Assembly (NCBI RefSeq): GCF_041296385.1 | Contig: NW_027183507.1 | Span: forward strand, 62,001-126,000 | Source of the DNA: Aphelocoma coerulescens | Lineage: Eukaryota; Chordata; Aves; Passeriformes; Corvidae | Reading direction: 5' to 3' | Length of the DNA stretch: 64,000 bases | In this document: positions 1 to 7,538 of the stretch, piece after piece | Position numbering within the stretch: position 1 is the first letter of the stretch | How the letters are laid out: each line of letters begins with the position of its first letter | Made by a program: the position numbers and the translations under genes | The notes under the pieces: model-generated | The model's database searches: none | What the model saw: only the letters and a program-made list of their open reading frames with translations | Told to the model about the DNA's origin: nothing

Positions 1-121
1 ACTAAGACTCTATATCTCAAAGATGGCCTTCATTTCGATGTCGCTCACAGTTTTCATATTCCCAGAATCTTTTGTTAGGCAATCATATTTATAAGGCTTT
101 CCTGTTTCATCTTCCCCAACA
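1..121 (-). repeat. 3' LTR of ERV copy A (partial, start of U3)
   Basis: This stretch matches the right end of the complete LTRs at 24184-24304 and 32567-32687. It ends (plus strand) in CCCCAACA, giving the canonical TG start on the minus strand. It carries the 3'-LTR-specific base T in TTTTGTTAGG (5' LTRs have TTTTGTGAGG). It also encodes the last 37 residues and the stop of env. Confidence 0.9.
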
Positions 122-1368
122 TCTCCCCCGTTCTGATGAACAACTAAGATATTAGATACAGTCCTACTCGTTATTTTTTGCACACACTGAAGCATACAAG
201 GTACTGCTACTAAAACTATAATTATTACTACTAGAATAATCAAGCCTATTTTACAGAGTTCCCTTAGCCAAGGTGCAAAGCTCCAATCATCAAACAAACT
301 GTCCAGCCAAGACGGGTCATCTGTTCTAATTTGGTTAGCTAGATCCTTTAGGTTTTGTAGCTGTTTGTGAATGGAAACAGAATGATCGGATAAGTTCATA
401 CAGCATAATCCTTCAAAATCTTCACAGCCGTGCCCATGTGCTAATAAAAGATAATCAACGGCAGCTCTATTTTGTAAAGTGGCATGTCTGACTGCCTCTT
501 CATCGGTTAACAGATCACTGATCATAGTAGAGGTGGCATTTACCTCCTTGCTGAGCCAACATCCCAACTTGTTTAACTGTTTTAAAGCAATTGAGGAGCT
601 TAACTGAGGTAGAAAAATGCTTGCAACAATTGATTTTCCAGAGTTCCAAGGGTGGAAGTCACTATCACAGTCACTATCGTACTGATGTCCCCAGGAAGAT
701 CTGATCTTTCTGCTTTTCTTTTTGATTACCTCTTTGACACTGGGAGCAATAATTGTAAGTTGTCCCAGAGCACAAGGGCCACCATCTATTTTTGAAGGTA
801 TACCTTGCCAGGCCCTGTCTCCACAGATGAGCCAAATTCCTCTGGGGAATCGAATAGGAAGTTTGCTAAAACGATCTGCATGAGGTTCGTCATATATAAG
901 AAGCTTAACTTGACTACACCAAGAAGTTACATTGCTATAAGCTGGGTGATATGGGGTAACATTTAAATGGGGACCGTTTTCTCCTTGAAAGTGAAAGAAA
1001 TAGCAGGTATCCATAGTTAACGAACCTAGGATTTCTAGCTCTTGAAGGTCAGATTTATCAATTTTAGAATTATCAATATAAGTTTGGTGTCTATGGCTGG
1101 GAGTTGGAGATACATGATGATCGTCATATGGCCAATACTTATCAAGAGTAATATTATCAAAACCTTCTGGAAGAGGTACTCCAACTAAACAGGTTGAAAA
1201 AGGTTTGTCAGGGCTTGTGTCAGATAGACAGATGGTATCGGAGCCTGCGGATTTGGCTAAAGCAACCCAGACATTTGTCTTTGGTTGATTCACAGGTAAA
1301 GCTTCACTACAAAAACTAAAACAAAAGAATAAAAGCAACATGCACGCGCGCAAATGAGAAAACTCCAT
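10..1368 (-). CDS. env: Retroviral envelope glycoprotein, alpharetrovirus-like, intact
   Basis: Class I retroviral Env precursor, 452 residues from the ATG at 1366-1368. A hydrophobic signal peptide covers about residues 8-24. The surface subunit follows to a furin-type basic site KKKSRKIR (216-223). The transmembrane subunit has a hydrophobic fusion-peptide-like stretch (about 243-262), a heptad region with LQNRAAVDYLLLAHG (298-312), a CX6CC motif (315-323), a membrane anchor (about 374-390) and a long tail. Five N-glycosylation sequons are visible (72, 136, 146, 277, 325). GIWLICGDRAWQGIP (177-191) is the clearest alpharetroviral-type signature. The frame also opens ten codons upstream (GTG at 1398). 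Residues 416-452 and the TAG lie in the 3' LTR. The surface subunit, about 200 residues, is short for the family. The protein is identical in copies B and C. Expression would need splicing from the leader donor near 3968. Confidence 0.9.
   Translation of the reverse strand: MEFSHLRACMLLLFFCFSFCSEALPVNQPKTNVWVALAKSAGSDTICLSDTSPDKPFSTCLVGVPLPEGFDNITLDKYWPYDDHHVSPTPSHRHQTYIDNSKIDKSDLQELEILGSLTMDTCYFFHFQGENGPHLNVTPYHPAYSNVTSWCSQVKLLIYDEPHADRFSKLPIRFPRGIWLICGDRAWQGIPSKIDGGPCALGQLTIIAPSVKEVIKKKSRKIRSSWGHQYDSDCDSDFHPWNSGKSIVASIFLPQLSSSIALKQLNKLGCWLSKEVNATSTMISDLLTDEEAVRHATLQNRAAVDYLLLAHGHGCEDFEGLCCMNLSDHSVSIHKQLQNLKDLANQIRTDDPSWLDSLFDDWSFAPWLRELCKIGLIILVVIIIVLVAVPCMLQCVQKITSRTVSNILVVHQNGGDVGEDETGKPYKYDCLTKDSGNMKTVSDIEMKAIFEI
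122..129 (-). other. Polypurine tract of ERV copy A
   Basis: Minus-strand GGGGGAGA lies directly against the U3 start TGTTGGGG. A purine run in this place primes plus-strand DNA synthesis in retroviruses. It is only eight purines long and is part of the env coding sequence. Confidence 0.7.
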
Positions 1369-1422
1369 TCTTTTCTTGAGCTGTTTTTGGCAGATCACTT
1401 TCTTCTGGTGATTCTGCGCAGT

Positions 1423-2574
1423 TCAGGTCTGGGTGCTTGCTTCCTGGCTTCCACTTGCAGAGTCACTGGCTGGTGTGGTGGCATCAGCAGGCTTTGATGC
1501 GAGGTATGGCTTCACGTTTTTTGCTGGAACCCACTTGATTCCTTCACCTGTGGAAACACATGCAAACCCCTTCCCCCACATTATAAGATTGTATGGTCCT
1601 TCTATTTTTCCTGAGTCTAGATTTTTAATCAAAACTGGGGGGCGCTCTTTCAGTTTTGCTTTTTTGTTGTTCAAAAAATGTCTATAAATGGGGGGATCAG
1701 GCTCTTCTGCAGAGCTATTCAAAAAATTGTAAACATACAAAGCCTTGTTCAACCTCCTTTGAGGTGTATCCTGGACTTCTCCCCCTCTCTGTTGATCTAA
1801 AATGCGTTTTAGGGTTTGATGTGTTCTTTTTAGGGTACTTTTTAGCAGTTGTTTAAGATACGGTGAGCAAATACCACTATCTCTTACAGCCCTTCTTAGT
1901 TCTTTAATTTCGTGAGTGGGGATGGGAACCCACGTTTTGGGACTGTCAGGCTGTTGGCTAGCTATCACAGGCTTAGCTAATAGACTTTCATCTTTACAGC
2001 TTTGGAGTCTTATTTCATGCCAATCTGTTAATTGAGAATAATCTGAGCACTTTGGAGGATTTTTTGATTCAGAAAGTAGCGCTAACAAACTCTCAGAACT
2101 CGTTTTCTCCTTATGGGTTGCAAGATCCCAGCCGCTCGCTGGCGGGACTCTGGGGCTCATTGCAAACAAATCTGGCTGCTTTTCAGGGTTTCCTGGTGTT
2201 AGATTTAAAGCATCAGCTCGGGCAGAGCGGCTCTCCGTCTTCCCTGCCACTGGAGCTGCACCACTGCCCTCCGTTCCCCCCCTGTTTGCGGCTTGTGAGG
2301 CGAGGCTGAGCTGCGCGGAGGGATGTTGCTTGGCGGCGGTAGCCGAGGGATACAGCTGTGCGGTGCCGGAGGGCCCCGGCGGGGGCGGCGATGGCACTGC
2401 CGATCTCCGCGGTGGCGGGCGAGGAGGCGGGGGGGCCGCGAGCAACCGGCTCCGCGGCAGCGGGCGAGGGGGTGCGGGTGGCTCTATTGAAGGCGAGGTG
2501 AAAGCCGTGGGGGGCGGTGGCGGAGCTAGTTCCGTGAGCAGTGCTGTGGTTGGAGAAGTGTGAGCGTGCGTGGG
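1423..2574 (-). pseudogene. Gag linker/early capsid joined in frame to integrase C-terminus
   Basis: An open frame of 383 codons runs from just after the stop at 2575-2577 to the TGA at 1423-1425. It begins with Pro/Ala-rich gag linker. Next comes a stretch resembling the start of retroviral capsid (WVPIPTHEIKELRRAVRDSG, about 1874-1933). At about 1828-1842 it changes to integrase: RTHQTLKRIL, then KERPPVLIK and IKWVPAKNVKPYL, typical of the end of the core and the C-terminal DNA-binding fold. The rest of capsid, nucleocapsid, protease, reverse transcriptase, RNase H and the DDE core are missing. The join is in frame, so a chimeric product could be made only if the upstream breaks in gag were bypassed. 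It ends just before env. Confidence 0.8.
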
Positions 2575-3369
2575 TTACGCCATCAGGTCAACGTGGCGGA
2601 CTGTGATGGCCGCTGTCTGTGTGTCGGGGAGAGCGGGAGGTGGCAGGGCTGTCCCGTCGGCAGGAGACGATCCCGGGGCTGCGGGAGGCGGGAGGGCCGG
2701 CGTGGAGGCGGCGGGAGTATGTTGCGGTGGGGCCATGGCGAACGGTGGGCCAGTCGGCGGCTGGACCGCGGCGTGCTGCCGCTGGGAGTTTGCAGGCTGG
2801 GCTGGTGTGGCTGCCGGCGCGGCGGTGCCAGGAGACGGGGCTGGAGCAGCGGCAGGCACGGGAGAGGCAGCAGCCATCTGTGTAGGCGCTGCAGCGCCGG
2901 CACCAGGTGGCTGGCGGGGCTGGGGCGCTCCGTGTCCCACGGACGCGGACGGGACGTTGACCACCACCGGCGCCGTGTCGGTGGCGGCGAGGGGGACCTG
3001 GGGGGCTGGAAGAAGGGTCGCCGCCTGGCTTTGCGGGGGGCCGGCTATGATGGTGGCTACAGCCATAACAGGCGCGGCTAGGGGAGCGGTAGGACCCGTA
3101 GGTGGCTGGGGAGCAGCCGCTGGCCCCGCGGGGCTATCGGCGGGGGGCGGGGCCGCGAAGGCGCTGGCGGACGGGGTGGGAGGAGCGAGGGACGGGGCCG
3201 CGAAGACGCTGGAGCCGAGGGCGGGGACCGCGGGAGCCGGGGCAGCAGGGAGGAACGGGATGGGGGGGGCGGGGATGGGGGGAGCGGTGGAGGGGGTCGT
3301 AGGGTCCGGTGGGACAGGGGTGACGGCTGCCAGGACAGCGGGGGCGGGGGGCGGGGGGCGGGGCGGCAC
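2575..3369 (-). pseudogene. Gag Pro/Ala-rich linker, second frame segment
   Basis: This frame continues the Pro/Ala-rich composition of gag after the frame shifts near 3340-3370. It is shifted relative to the gag start frame and in the same frame as the downstream capsid/integrase segment. It ends at a TAA (plus TTA at 2575-2577), and the frame reopens at once on the other side with the same composition, so this stop is probably a nonsense mutation inside one former frame. No known domain is recognisable; the long Pro-rich stretch fits a spacer between matrix and capsid. Both breaks are shared by copies B and C. Confidence 0.6.
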
Positions 3370-3946
3370 GAGTCAGTCGGACCGCGGCTACCGGAGCCGC
3401 GAGAGGCGGGACAGCAGGGACTAACGGGACCGTGGGGGTGGAGATGACGGGGGCGGTGGGGGGGGCGGTGGAGTCCGGTGGGGCAGGGGTGACCGGTGCA
3501 GGGACCGCGGGGGGGTGGGGCGGGGCGGCACGAGACAGCTGGACCGCGGGTACCGGAGCCGTGAGGTCCGGCGGCGGGGCGGGGGCCGTGCCCGGTTGCA
3601 GGCTCGCGGCGGCAAGGGGCGGGCTCGCAGCAGGAGCGGGACCCGGCGAGGTGGCTGCTGCGGGCGGCGCCTTCGCAGCAAACAGCTCCACGAGCGCTCT
3701 GCAAGCCGGGACCAGCTCCGCGGCAGCCCAATCCTGGCGGGAGATATTATTAAAGAGTTTAACCCGAACTGTGTCCCAGAAGTCTCTTGTAAAGACGGCT
3801 GAACGGTCAGCATTTGGGAAATTAATCAGAGTCCATTCTAAGAGGTTTTTTAGCTCCTGTTTAGGTAATTGACTTGGACCGGAGCTTAGTAAGTACTTAA
3901 GTTGTTTATAGAGATGTCTGTCATGGGCAGAGTGAGTTTGTCCCAT
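3134..3946 (-). pseudogene. gag: Gag N-terminus: matrix domain, then frameshifted
   Basis: The frame starts MGQTHSAHDRHLYKQLKYLL. Gly2 after Met is a typical N-myristoylation signal for membrane targeting of Gag. Residues 1-90 form a helical matrix-like domain (KQELKNLLEWTLINFPNAD follows) that resembles betaretroviral rather than alpharetroviral matrix. From about residue 90 the chain is Pro/Ala-rich. At about residue 190-205 the reading turns from Pro/Ala-rich to Arg/His/Pro-rich and the frame closes at 3134, while the sensible composition continues in another frame. The likely cause is an indel in the C-rich run near 3340-3366. The start is 21 nt downstream of a consensus splice donor. Copies B and C share the break but differ by two residues (R for Q, V for A). 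Confidence 0.8.
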
Positions 3947-3960
3947 TATTGACCAGTATG

Positions 3961-3972
3961 ATACTCACCTAG
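3961..3972 (-). promoter_or_regulatory. Major 5' splice donor of ERV copy A
   Basis: The minus strand reads CTAG/GTGAGTAT, a near-perfect donor, with the intron GT at 3968-3967. It lies in the untranslated leader just before the gag ATG. This is the expected source of spliced env RNA. A possible acceptor (GCGCAG) is seen on the minus strand near 1415, upstream of env, but its pyrimidine tract is weak. Confidence 0.7.
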
Positions 3973-4070
3973 ATGTCGCAGGGGGCAGGGTCCTTAATCA
4001 GAAGTCCGGCGTGGGGGGCTGGCCAGGCTCTCCACACGGCGCTCAGGACGCTGCTGTCGGGTCCCTCCTC

Positions 4071-4480
4071 AGAGCTCCGGTTTCAGGCGTCGCTTGGCAA
4101 CGGCTTTCCGTGCTCGGGACCTCGCAGGTGTCTCCACTCAGAGCTCCAGCGCGGGCGGTGCTGAGCAATACCCGCCTGTGCTCGGGCGCGCGGCTGGATC
4201 CCTCCTAAGAGCTCCGGTCTGCACTGCTTAGCAGCGTGTCCGTGCTCGAGGGGTACCACGGCAAACTTCCTCAAAGAGCTCCAGGTAACCGCTGCGCAGC
4301 AGTGGCCGTCTGTGCTCGAGGACTGCCAGGCAATTTCCTCCCTCCGAGAGCTCCAGGTAATTGCTACGAAGTAACGGCTCCCCGTGCTCGAGGGCTGCCT
4401 CGGCAGAGTTATAGAGCTCCGGCTTTTACGCTGCGCAGCAACGGTATGCCGTGCTCACGACACGTTCCAGGTGGCTATAA
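4071..4480 (-). repeat. Six degenerate ~68-bp tandem repeats in the ERV leader
   Basis: The 8-mer AGAGCTCC (plus) recurs at 4071, 4140, 4208, 4275, 4347 and 4413, spaced 69, 68, 67, 72 and 66 bp. Most units also carry a G(C/T)GCTCG block and a GC-rich segment such as GCGCAGCA. The array fills most of the leader between primer site and splice donor, where packaging signals normally lie. GAGCTC is self-complementary, so each unit could form a small hairpin; that is an inference. Confidence 0.75.
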
Positions 4481-4545
4481 CTGGTCTTTTAGTTACCGTC
4501 CATGGCGAAGTCTCTCACAGGTGGAAGAAGCTGAATCAGGCCTTC

Positions 4546-4563
4546 ACTCACGTTTGGGCGACA
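4546..4563 (-). other. Primer binding site of ERV copy A, Lys-like, one base changed
   Basis: The minus strand reads TGTCGCCCAAACGTGAGT, three bases (AAC) after the end of the 5' LTR. Copies B and C have TGGCGCCCAAACGTGAGT. The TGGCGCCCAA-CGTG core resembles the tRNA-Lys(1,2)-type site of some betaretroviruses, with one extra A. Copy A has a G-to-T change at the third position. Primer identity is inferred. Confidence 0.65.
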
Positions 4564-4674
4564 GTTTGTCGAAATTGATGGCGATGATGGTGATGAGGGT
4601 GTGGGTTCGGTCGGGCCCGGCTGGAGATGGACGGCGACGAGAGATCTCTATAAGCAGGTCTTTGGAGCATGCAG

Positions 4675-4680
4675 TTTATT
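4675..4680 (-). terminator. AATAAA polyadenylation signal in the LTR
   Basis: Minus-strand AATAAA lies 108 bp before the LTR's 3' end, in CTCTGCAATAAACTGCATG. It is present in every complete LTR of the window (23581, 28859, 31964, 37241). It is the expected signal for 3'-end formation of proviral RNA. Confidence 0.75.
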
Positions 4681-4749
4681 GCAGAGGGCGTGGGTACAGG
4701 GGCACTGCTTAGAGCTGCCAGCTGCAGCTCCAAGCAGGCCCAAGGTGTA

Positions 4750-4995
4750 AGAGAGGGAGAGAGAGTGAGCGAGAGAGCTAGAGCAAGAGGCTGAGAGCTA
4801 AGAGTGTAAAGAGCAAGAGAGACAAACTAAGAGGAGAGCTGAATTAAGAGGAAGAAGAAGAGCAAGAGAGTTACTAAGAGAGCTACTAAGAGGAGAAGAG
4901 CATTACTAAGAGAGCTACTAAGAGAGTTACTAAGAGCGTTACTAAGAGGAGAAGAGCATTACTAAGAGGAGAGGAGTTAAGAGAGCGAGGAGCTT
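4750..4995 (-). repeat. Purine/pyrimidine-biased degenerate repeat in U3
   Basis: On the plus strand this is GA-rich, first GAGAGAGAGTGAGCGAGAGA-like and then repeats of TTACTAAGAG and AGCTACTAAGAG with inserted GGAGAAGAGCA. On the viral strand it is a long CT-rich block upstream of the polyadenylation signal. It may influence promoter or RNA structure, but nothing more specific can be read. Confidence 0.65.
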
Positions 4996-5398
4996 GTTAC
5001 AATACAATAAATCATCTTCTGTAGTGAATATTCTAATTCTCAGTAGCCAATCTAATACAAGGTACAAATCCTATAGCATTTACATACAGCCTATAAGAGT
5101 TCTTACATTACCATAGAGTGTTACATTTTAACTTCTAAAAACTACTCTTTGGACCCCTTCTGCTGAGCTAGTAGGGTCTGCTCTGACCCTTGGACCTGTC
5201 TGCAAGCAGAGGGTATTGTTCAATCAAGAGGGGATTACCTTCAGCCGGCTATACCATTGTTTTCCAGTTGTTCAGTAACTAAGACTCTATATCTCAAAGA
5301 TGGCCTTCATTTCGATGTCGCTCACAGTTTTCATATTCCCAGAATCTTTTGTGAGGCAATCATATTTATAAGGCTTTCCTGTTTCATCTTCCCCAACA

Positions 5399-5403
5399 AC
5401 AAA
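5399..5403. other. Target-site duplication ACAAA, right side of copy A
   Basis: ACAAA follows the LTR end and continues into GGCTCTCC exactly as in uninterrupted monomers (CATCACAAAGGCTCTCC). The matching left-hand copy for A is outside the window. The same 5-mer flanks copies B and C on both sides. Confidence 0.85.
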
Positions 5404-6256
5404 GGCTCTCCTGGGAGCCACGGGTCACAAAGCACCGTGGGCTCTGTGCAGCCCCGCTGTGTCACAATGGCCGCTGGCTTCCACGAGCCCCCGCAGTGTC
5501 CCAGTGGGCCCCGTGGCTTTAGGAGTGGGTGGCTGGGAGTTGGTGCCAGCGGCTGGGGGAGCAGCAGCAGGGACTGTGTGTGGACAGTGCCATGGCCACT
5601 TGTGTGGCCACTGGTGTCTCTGTGCCAGGCACAGCCGTGGTGTGTAACACCGGCTCTGGGTCCTTTGGCTGTGCAGGTGGCAGTCACGGCCTGGAGCAGG
5701 GCTGCTCCCGGGGGACAGCCTGGGGCAGGAGGCTGCTGGAGATTCATTCCCCACACTCCTTGTCATGAGGTGCTCAGAGTGATTGGAAAGGCTGTTGGCA
5801 GCAGGCAGTTCTCTGGGTTCAAGCTGTGGAGCTGTCAGCGGGAATGCAAAGGCCAAGCTGGTGAGCCTTTTGTCCTGGTGCCTTTAGTGTGTGAGCAGTC
5901 CCTGGTGCCGTTGTCTTTGGATCCTGAGTGTGGGAGAGGCAAGGCTTAGGATGGTGCGTAGAGCTGAGAAGGAAAGTGCCGAGAGCAGCATGTGTGCTGC
6001 TGCTTTGAGGGGTGCAGTTGAAGTTGTAGGCAGCAAGAGCTTTCTCAGCTGGCCCTTTTGTGAGCTCTGCTTTTGCCAGATGACTTCCATCTTACCCTCT
6101 TACCATCTTAGCCTCTCATTTTTGCATATCCCAAACCCCCTTCCAAACATCCAGCAGCTGCTTGTAAAGAAGAAGTCCTAGAACAAAAAGCCAGTGCTGC
6201 CTTTCATAGCCCCTTTGCTGTCTATGAAGTAGAGGAAAGAAGCTAGTGAGACGCAC

Positions 6257-6343
6257 TTTCTTTCTCAACTCCATAGAGCGCATCCTTCTCTCAAGGTGGC
6301 AGAGTCCTTGGCGGAAGTGAAGCATCTGCAGCTGCAGTTCAGA
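6257..6343 (-). other. Exon-like segment 2 in the monomer (29 codons, coiled-coil-like)
   Basis: On the minus strand a pyrimidine-rich acceptor (CACATCTCTCAG) precedes 87 bp open in phase 0, followed by a donor-like GTGCGT. The translation starts SELQLQMLHF and ends MRSMELRKK, charged and leucine-rich like a coiled coil. The same segment is in every monomer at offset 858-944. Its family is not recognised; it may be a fossil exon or chance. Confidence 0.3.
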
Positions 6344-6597
6344 CTGAGAGATGTGCCAGGACAGGAAACATTTGCTGACCTTCCCTGTTCCCTGTGCAAC
6401 ATGATTCTCGCATCCCAGTCACTTTCACATACCTTCGGTATCCCTGAGTCCAAGCAGCTAAAGCTCACAGAGACAGAAGTGTCAGGAAGGAAAACGTTGC
6501 AAAAGCACCCCCTTCTCTTATCAGCATATAAATTGTGCACAACAGGCTGCGGCACCGAACCTTCCTTCTCAGATAGACATGCCATCACACTTTTCAC

Positions 6598-6651
6598 TCT
6601 TGCAGCTCGGTTGAAAAGCTCCAGCAGCTGCTCCCGCAATAGCAAAAGGTT
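6598..6651 (-). other. Exon-like segment 1 in the monomer (18 codons, coiled-coil-like)
   Basis: On the minus strand the acceptor GCTTTCACTTCTAG precedes 54 bp open in phase 0 (NLLLLREQLLELFNRAAR), followed by a donor-like GTGAAA. Its length is a multiple of three and the heptad-like leucines resemble a coiled coil. It lies upstream of segment 2 on the same strand, at offset 1199-1252 in each monomer. Function unknown. Confidence 0.3.
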
Positions 6652-6889
6652 CTAGAAGTGAAAGCCAGTTTGGGGCTGCACCTTCTCCTTGCCGCATGTA
6701 AGCCACACCAAACTCCCTGATGCACTCTGTCCTCCCCTTCTCAAAGGAGTAGACGGTGGCATCAGGACACACCTGTGTCCCAGCAGCTGGGTGCCCAGCC
6801 GGGAGCAGGAGCAGGGCTGGGGCTGCTCCCAAAGTTGCCCCGCCCCAATGCCAGAGCCGGACATATGCTGAGGGGGGGCTGGATCAGGC

Positions 6890-6895
6890 TTTATT
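6890..6895 (-). terminator. AATAAA motif in the monomer
   Basis: Minus-strand CTGGACAATAAAGCCTGATC, repeated at offset 1491 of every complete monomer that reaches it. It could end minus-strand transcripts that start in the minisatellite or in a neighbouring LTR. A hexamer alone is weak evidence. Confidence 0.3.
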
Positions 6896-7238
6896 GTCCA
6901 GCTGCATGCCAGGAGTGAGCACAAAATCTACCTGCATTCTCTGCAGCATGCCATCCTGGAGCAGAGCCATTGCCAAAGGAAGCCGTCAGCCCGTGCCAAG
7001 CCAGTGCCGGAGTGGGATCCTAGCAGCACCTGTGGAAGCCGGGAGAGAGGAGCCCACCTGGAGCAGGTTCGTGCAGGATTAATCATCCCGTGGCTTCCCA
7101 CCAGGGTCCTGTTGCTTCCAAAAGGCCCCACAGTGTCACTGTGGCCCCTCGGTTCCACCAGGTTCCATAGCGTCACTGTGGTGCCCAGGGTTCCGTCAGC
7201 TTCGCCAGCATCCCCACGGTCTGCAGAGCTCCCCGAGC

Positions 7239-7538
7239 TTCTGTGGTGTCACAGTGGAGGCAGGGTTGCATCAGGTTCCATAGCATCAGCACGGTCTCCA
7301 GGGCTCCCAGAGGTTCTGTGGTGTCACAGTGGAGGCAGGGTTGCATCAGGTTCCATAGCATCACCACAGTCTCCAGGGCTCCCTGAGCTTCTGTGGTGTC
7401 ACAGTGGAGGCAGGGTTGCATCAGGTTCCATAGCATCAGCACGGTCTCCAGGGCTCCCAGAGGTTCTGTGGTGTCACAGAGGAGGCAGGGTTGCATCAGG
7501 TTCCATAGCATCACCACGGTCTCCAGGGCTCCCCTGAG
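7239..7538. repeat. 75-bp minisatellite, four units (example from monomer 1)
   Basis: TTCTGTGGTGTCACAG starts at 7239, 7314, 7389 and 7464, exactly 75 bp apart. Units differ at a few sites (CAGTGGAGG or CAGAGGAGG; CATCAGCACGG or CATCACCACAG). More degenerate units flank it on both sides (about 7130-7238 and 7540-7591). The 75-bp period is 25 codons, so frames stay open when the unit number changes. In other monomers the block begins at offset 1840. Confidence 0.93.

Larger units (their letters stand above)
1..5398 (-). mobile_element. ERV copy A, internally deleted provirus (left end cut)
   Basis: Minus-strand provirus. In its own direction it runs 5' LTR (4567-5398), primer binding site (4546-4563), leader, splice donor, broken gag, a gag/integrase join, env and the start of the 3' LTR (1-121). 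The right border is clean: the LTR ends in CCAACA and is followed by ACAAA and then monomer sequence. The left border and left target duplication lie outside the window. Compared with copies B and C it differs at a few bases, including a changed base in the primer site and two in gag that alter residues (Q for R, A for V). Reverse transcriptase is absent, so it could move only with helper functions. Confidence 0.93.
4567..5398 (-). repeat. 5' LTR of ERV copy A (832 bp)
   Basis: Complete LTR with TGTTGGGG...TTTCGACA termini on the minus strand. It matches the LTRs at 23473, 28751, 31856 and 37133. Features include a pyrimidine-rich U3 block (4750-4995), a polyadenylation signal (4675-4680) and 37 env codons at the U3 start with the 5'-specific synonymous base G in TTTTGTGAGG. 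A confident TATA box near the expected start site is not seen. Confidence 0.93.

Noticed and set aside
1369..1398. Env start at the upstream GTG
   Set aside because: A GTG start is unlikely in a vertebrate mRNA; the ATG at 1368 directly precedes the signal peptide. A spliced extension of the N-terminus remains possible.
2570..3424. Gly/Ala-rich 284-codon plus-strand frame
   Set aside because: It is the complement of the Pro/Ala-rich gag linker; its composition mirrors that strand and nothing else supports it.
5358..5372. TATAAATA (minus strand) near the U3 start as core promoter
   Set aside because: It lies in env codons about 690 bp before the polyadenylation signal, which would give an extremely long R region. 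Composition alone explains it.
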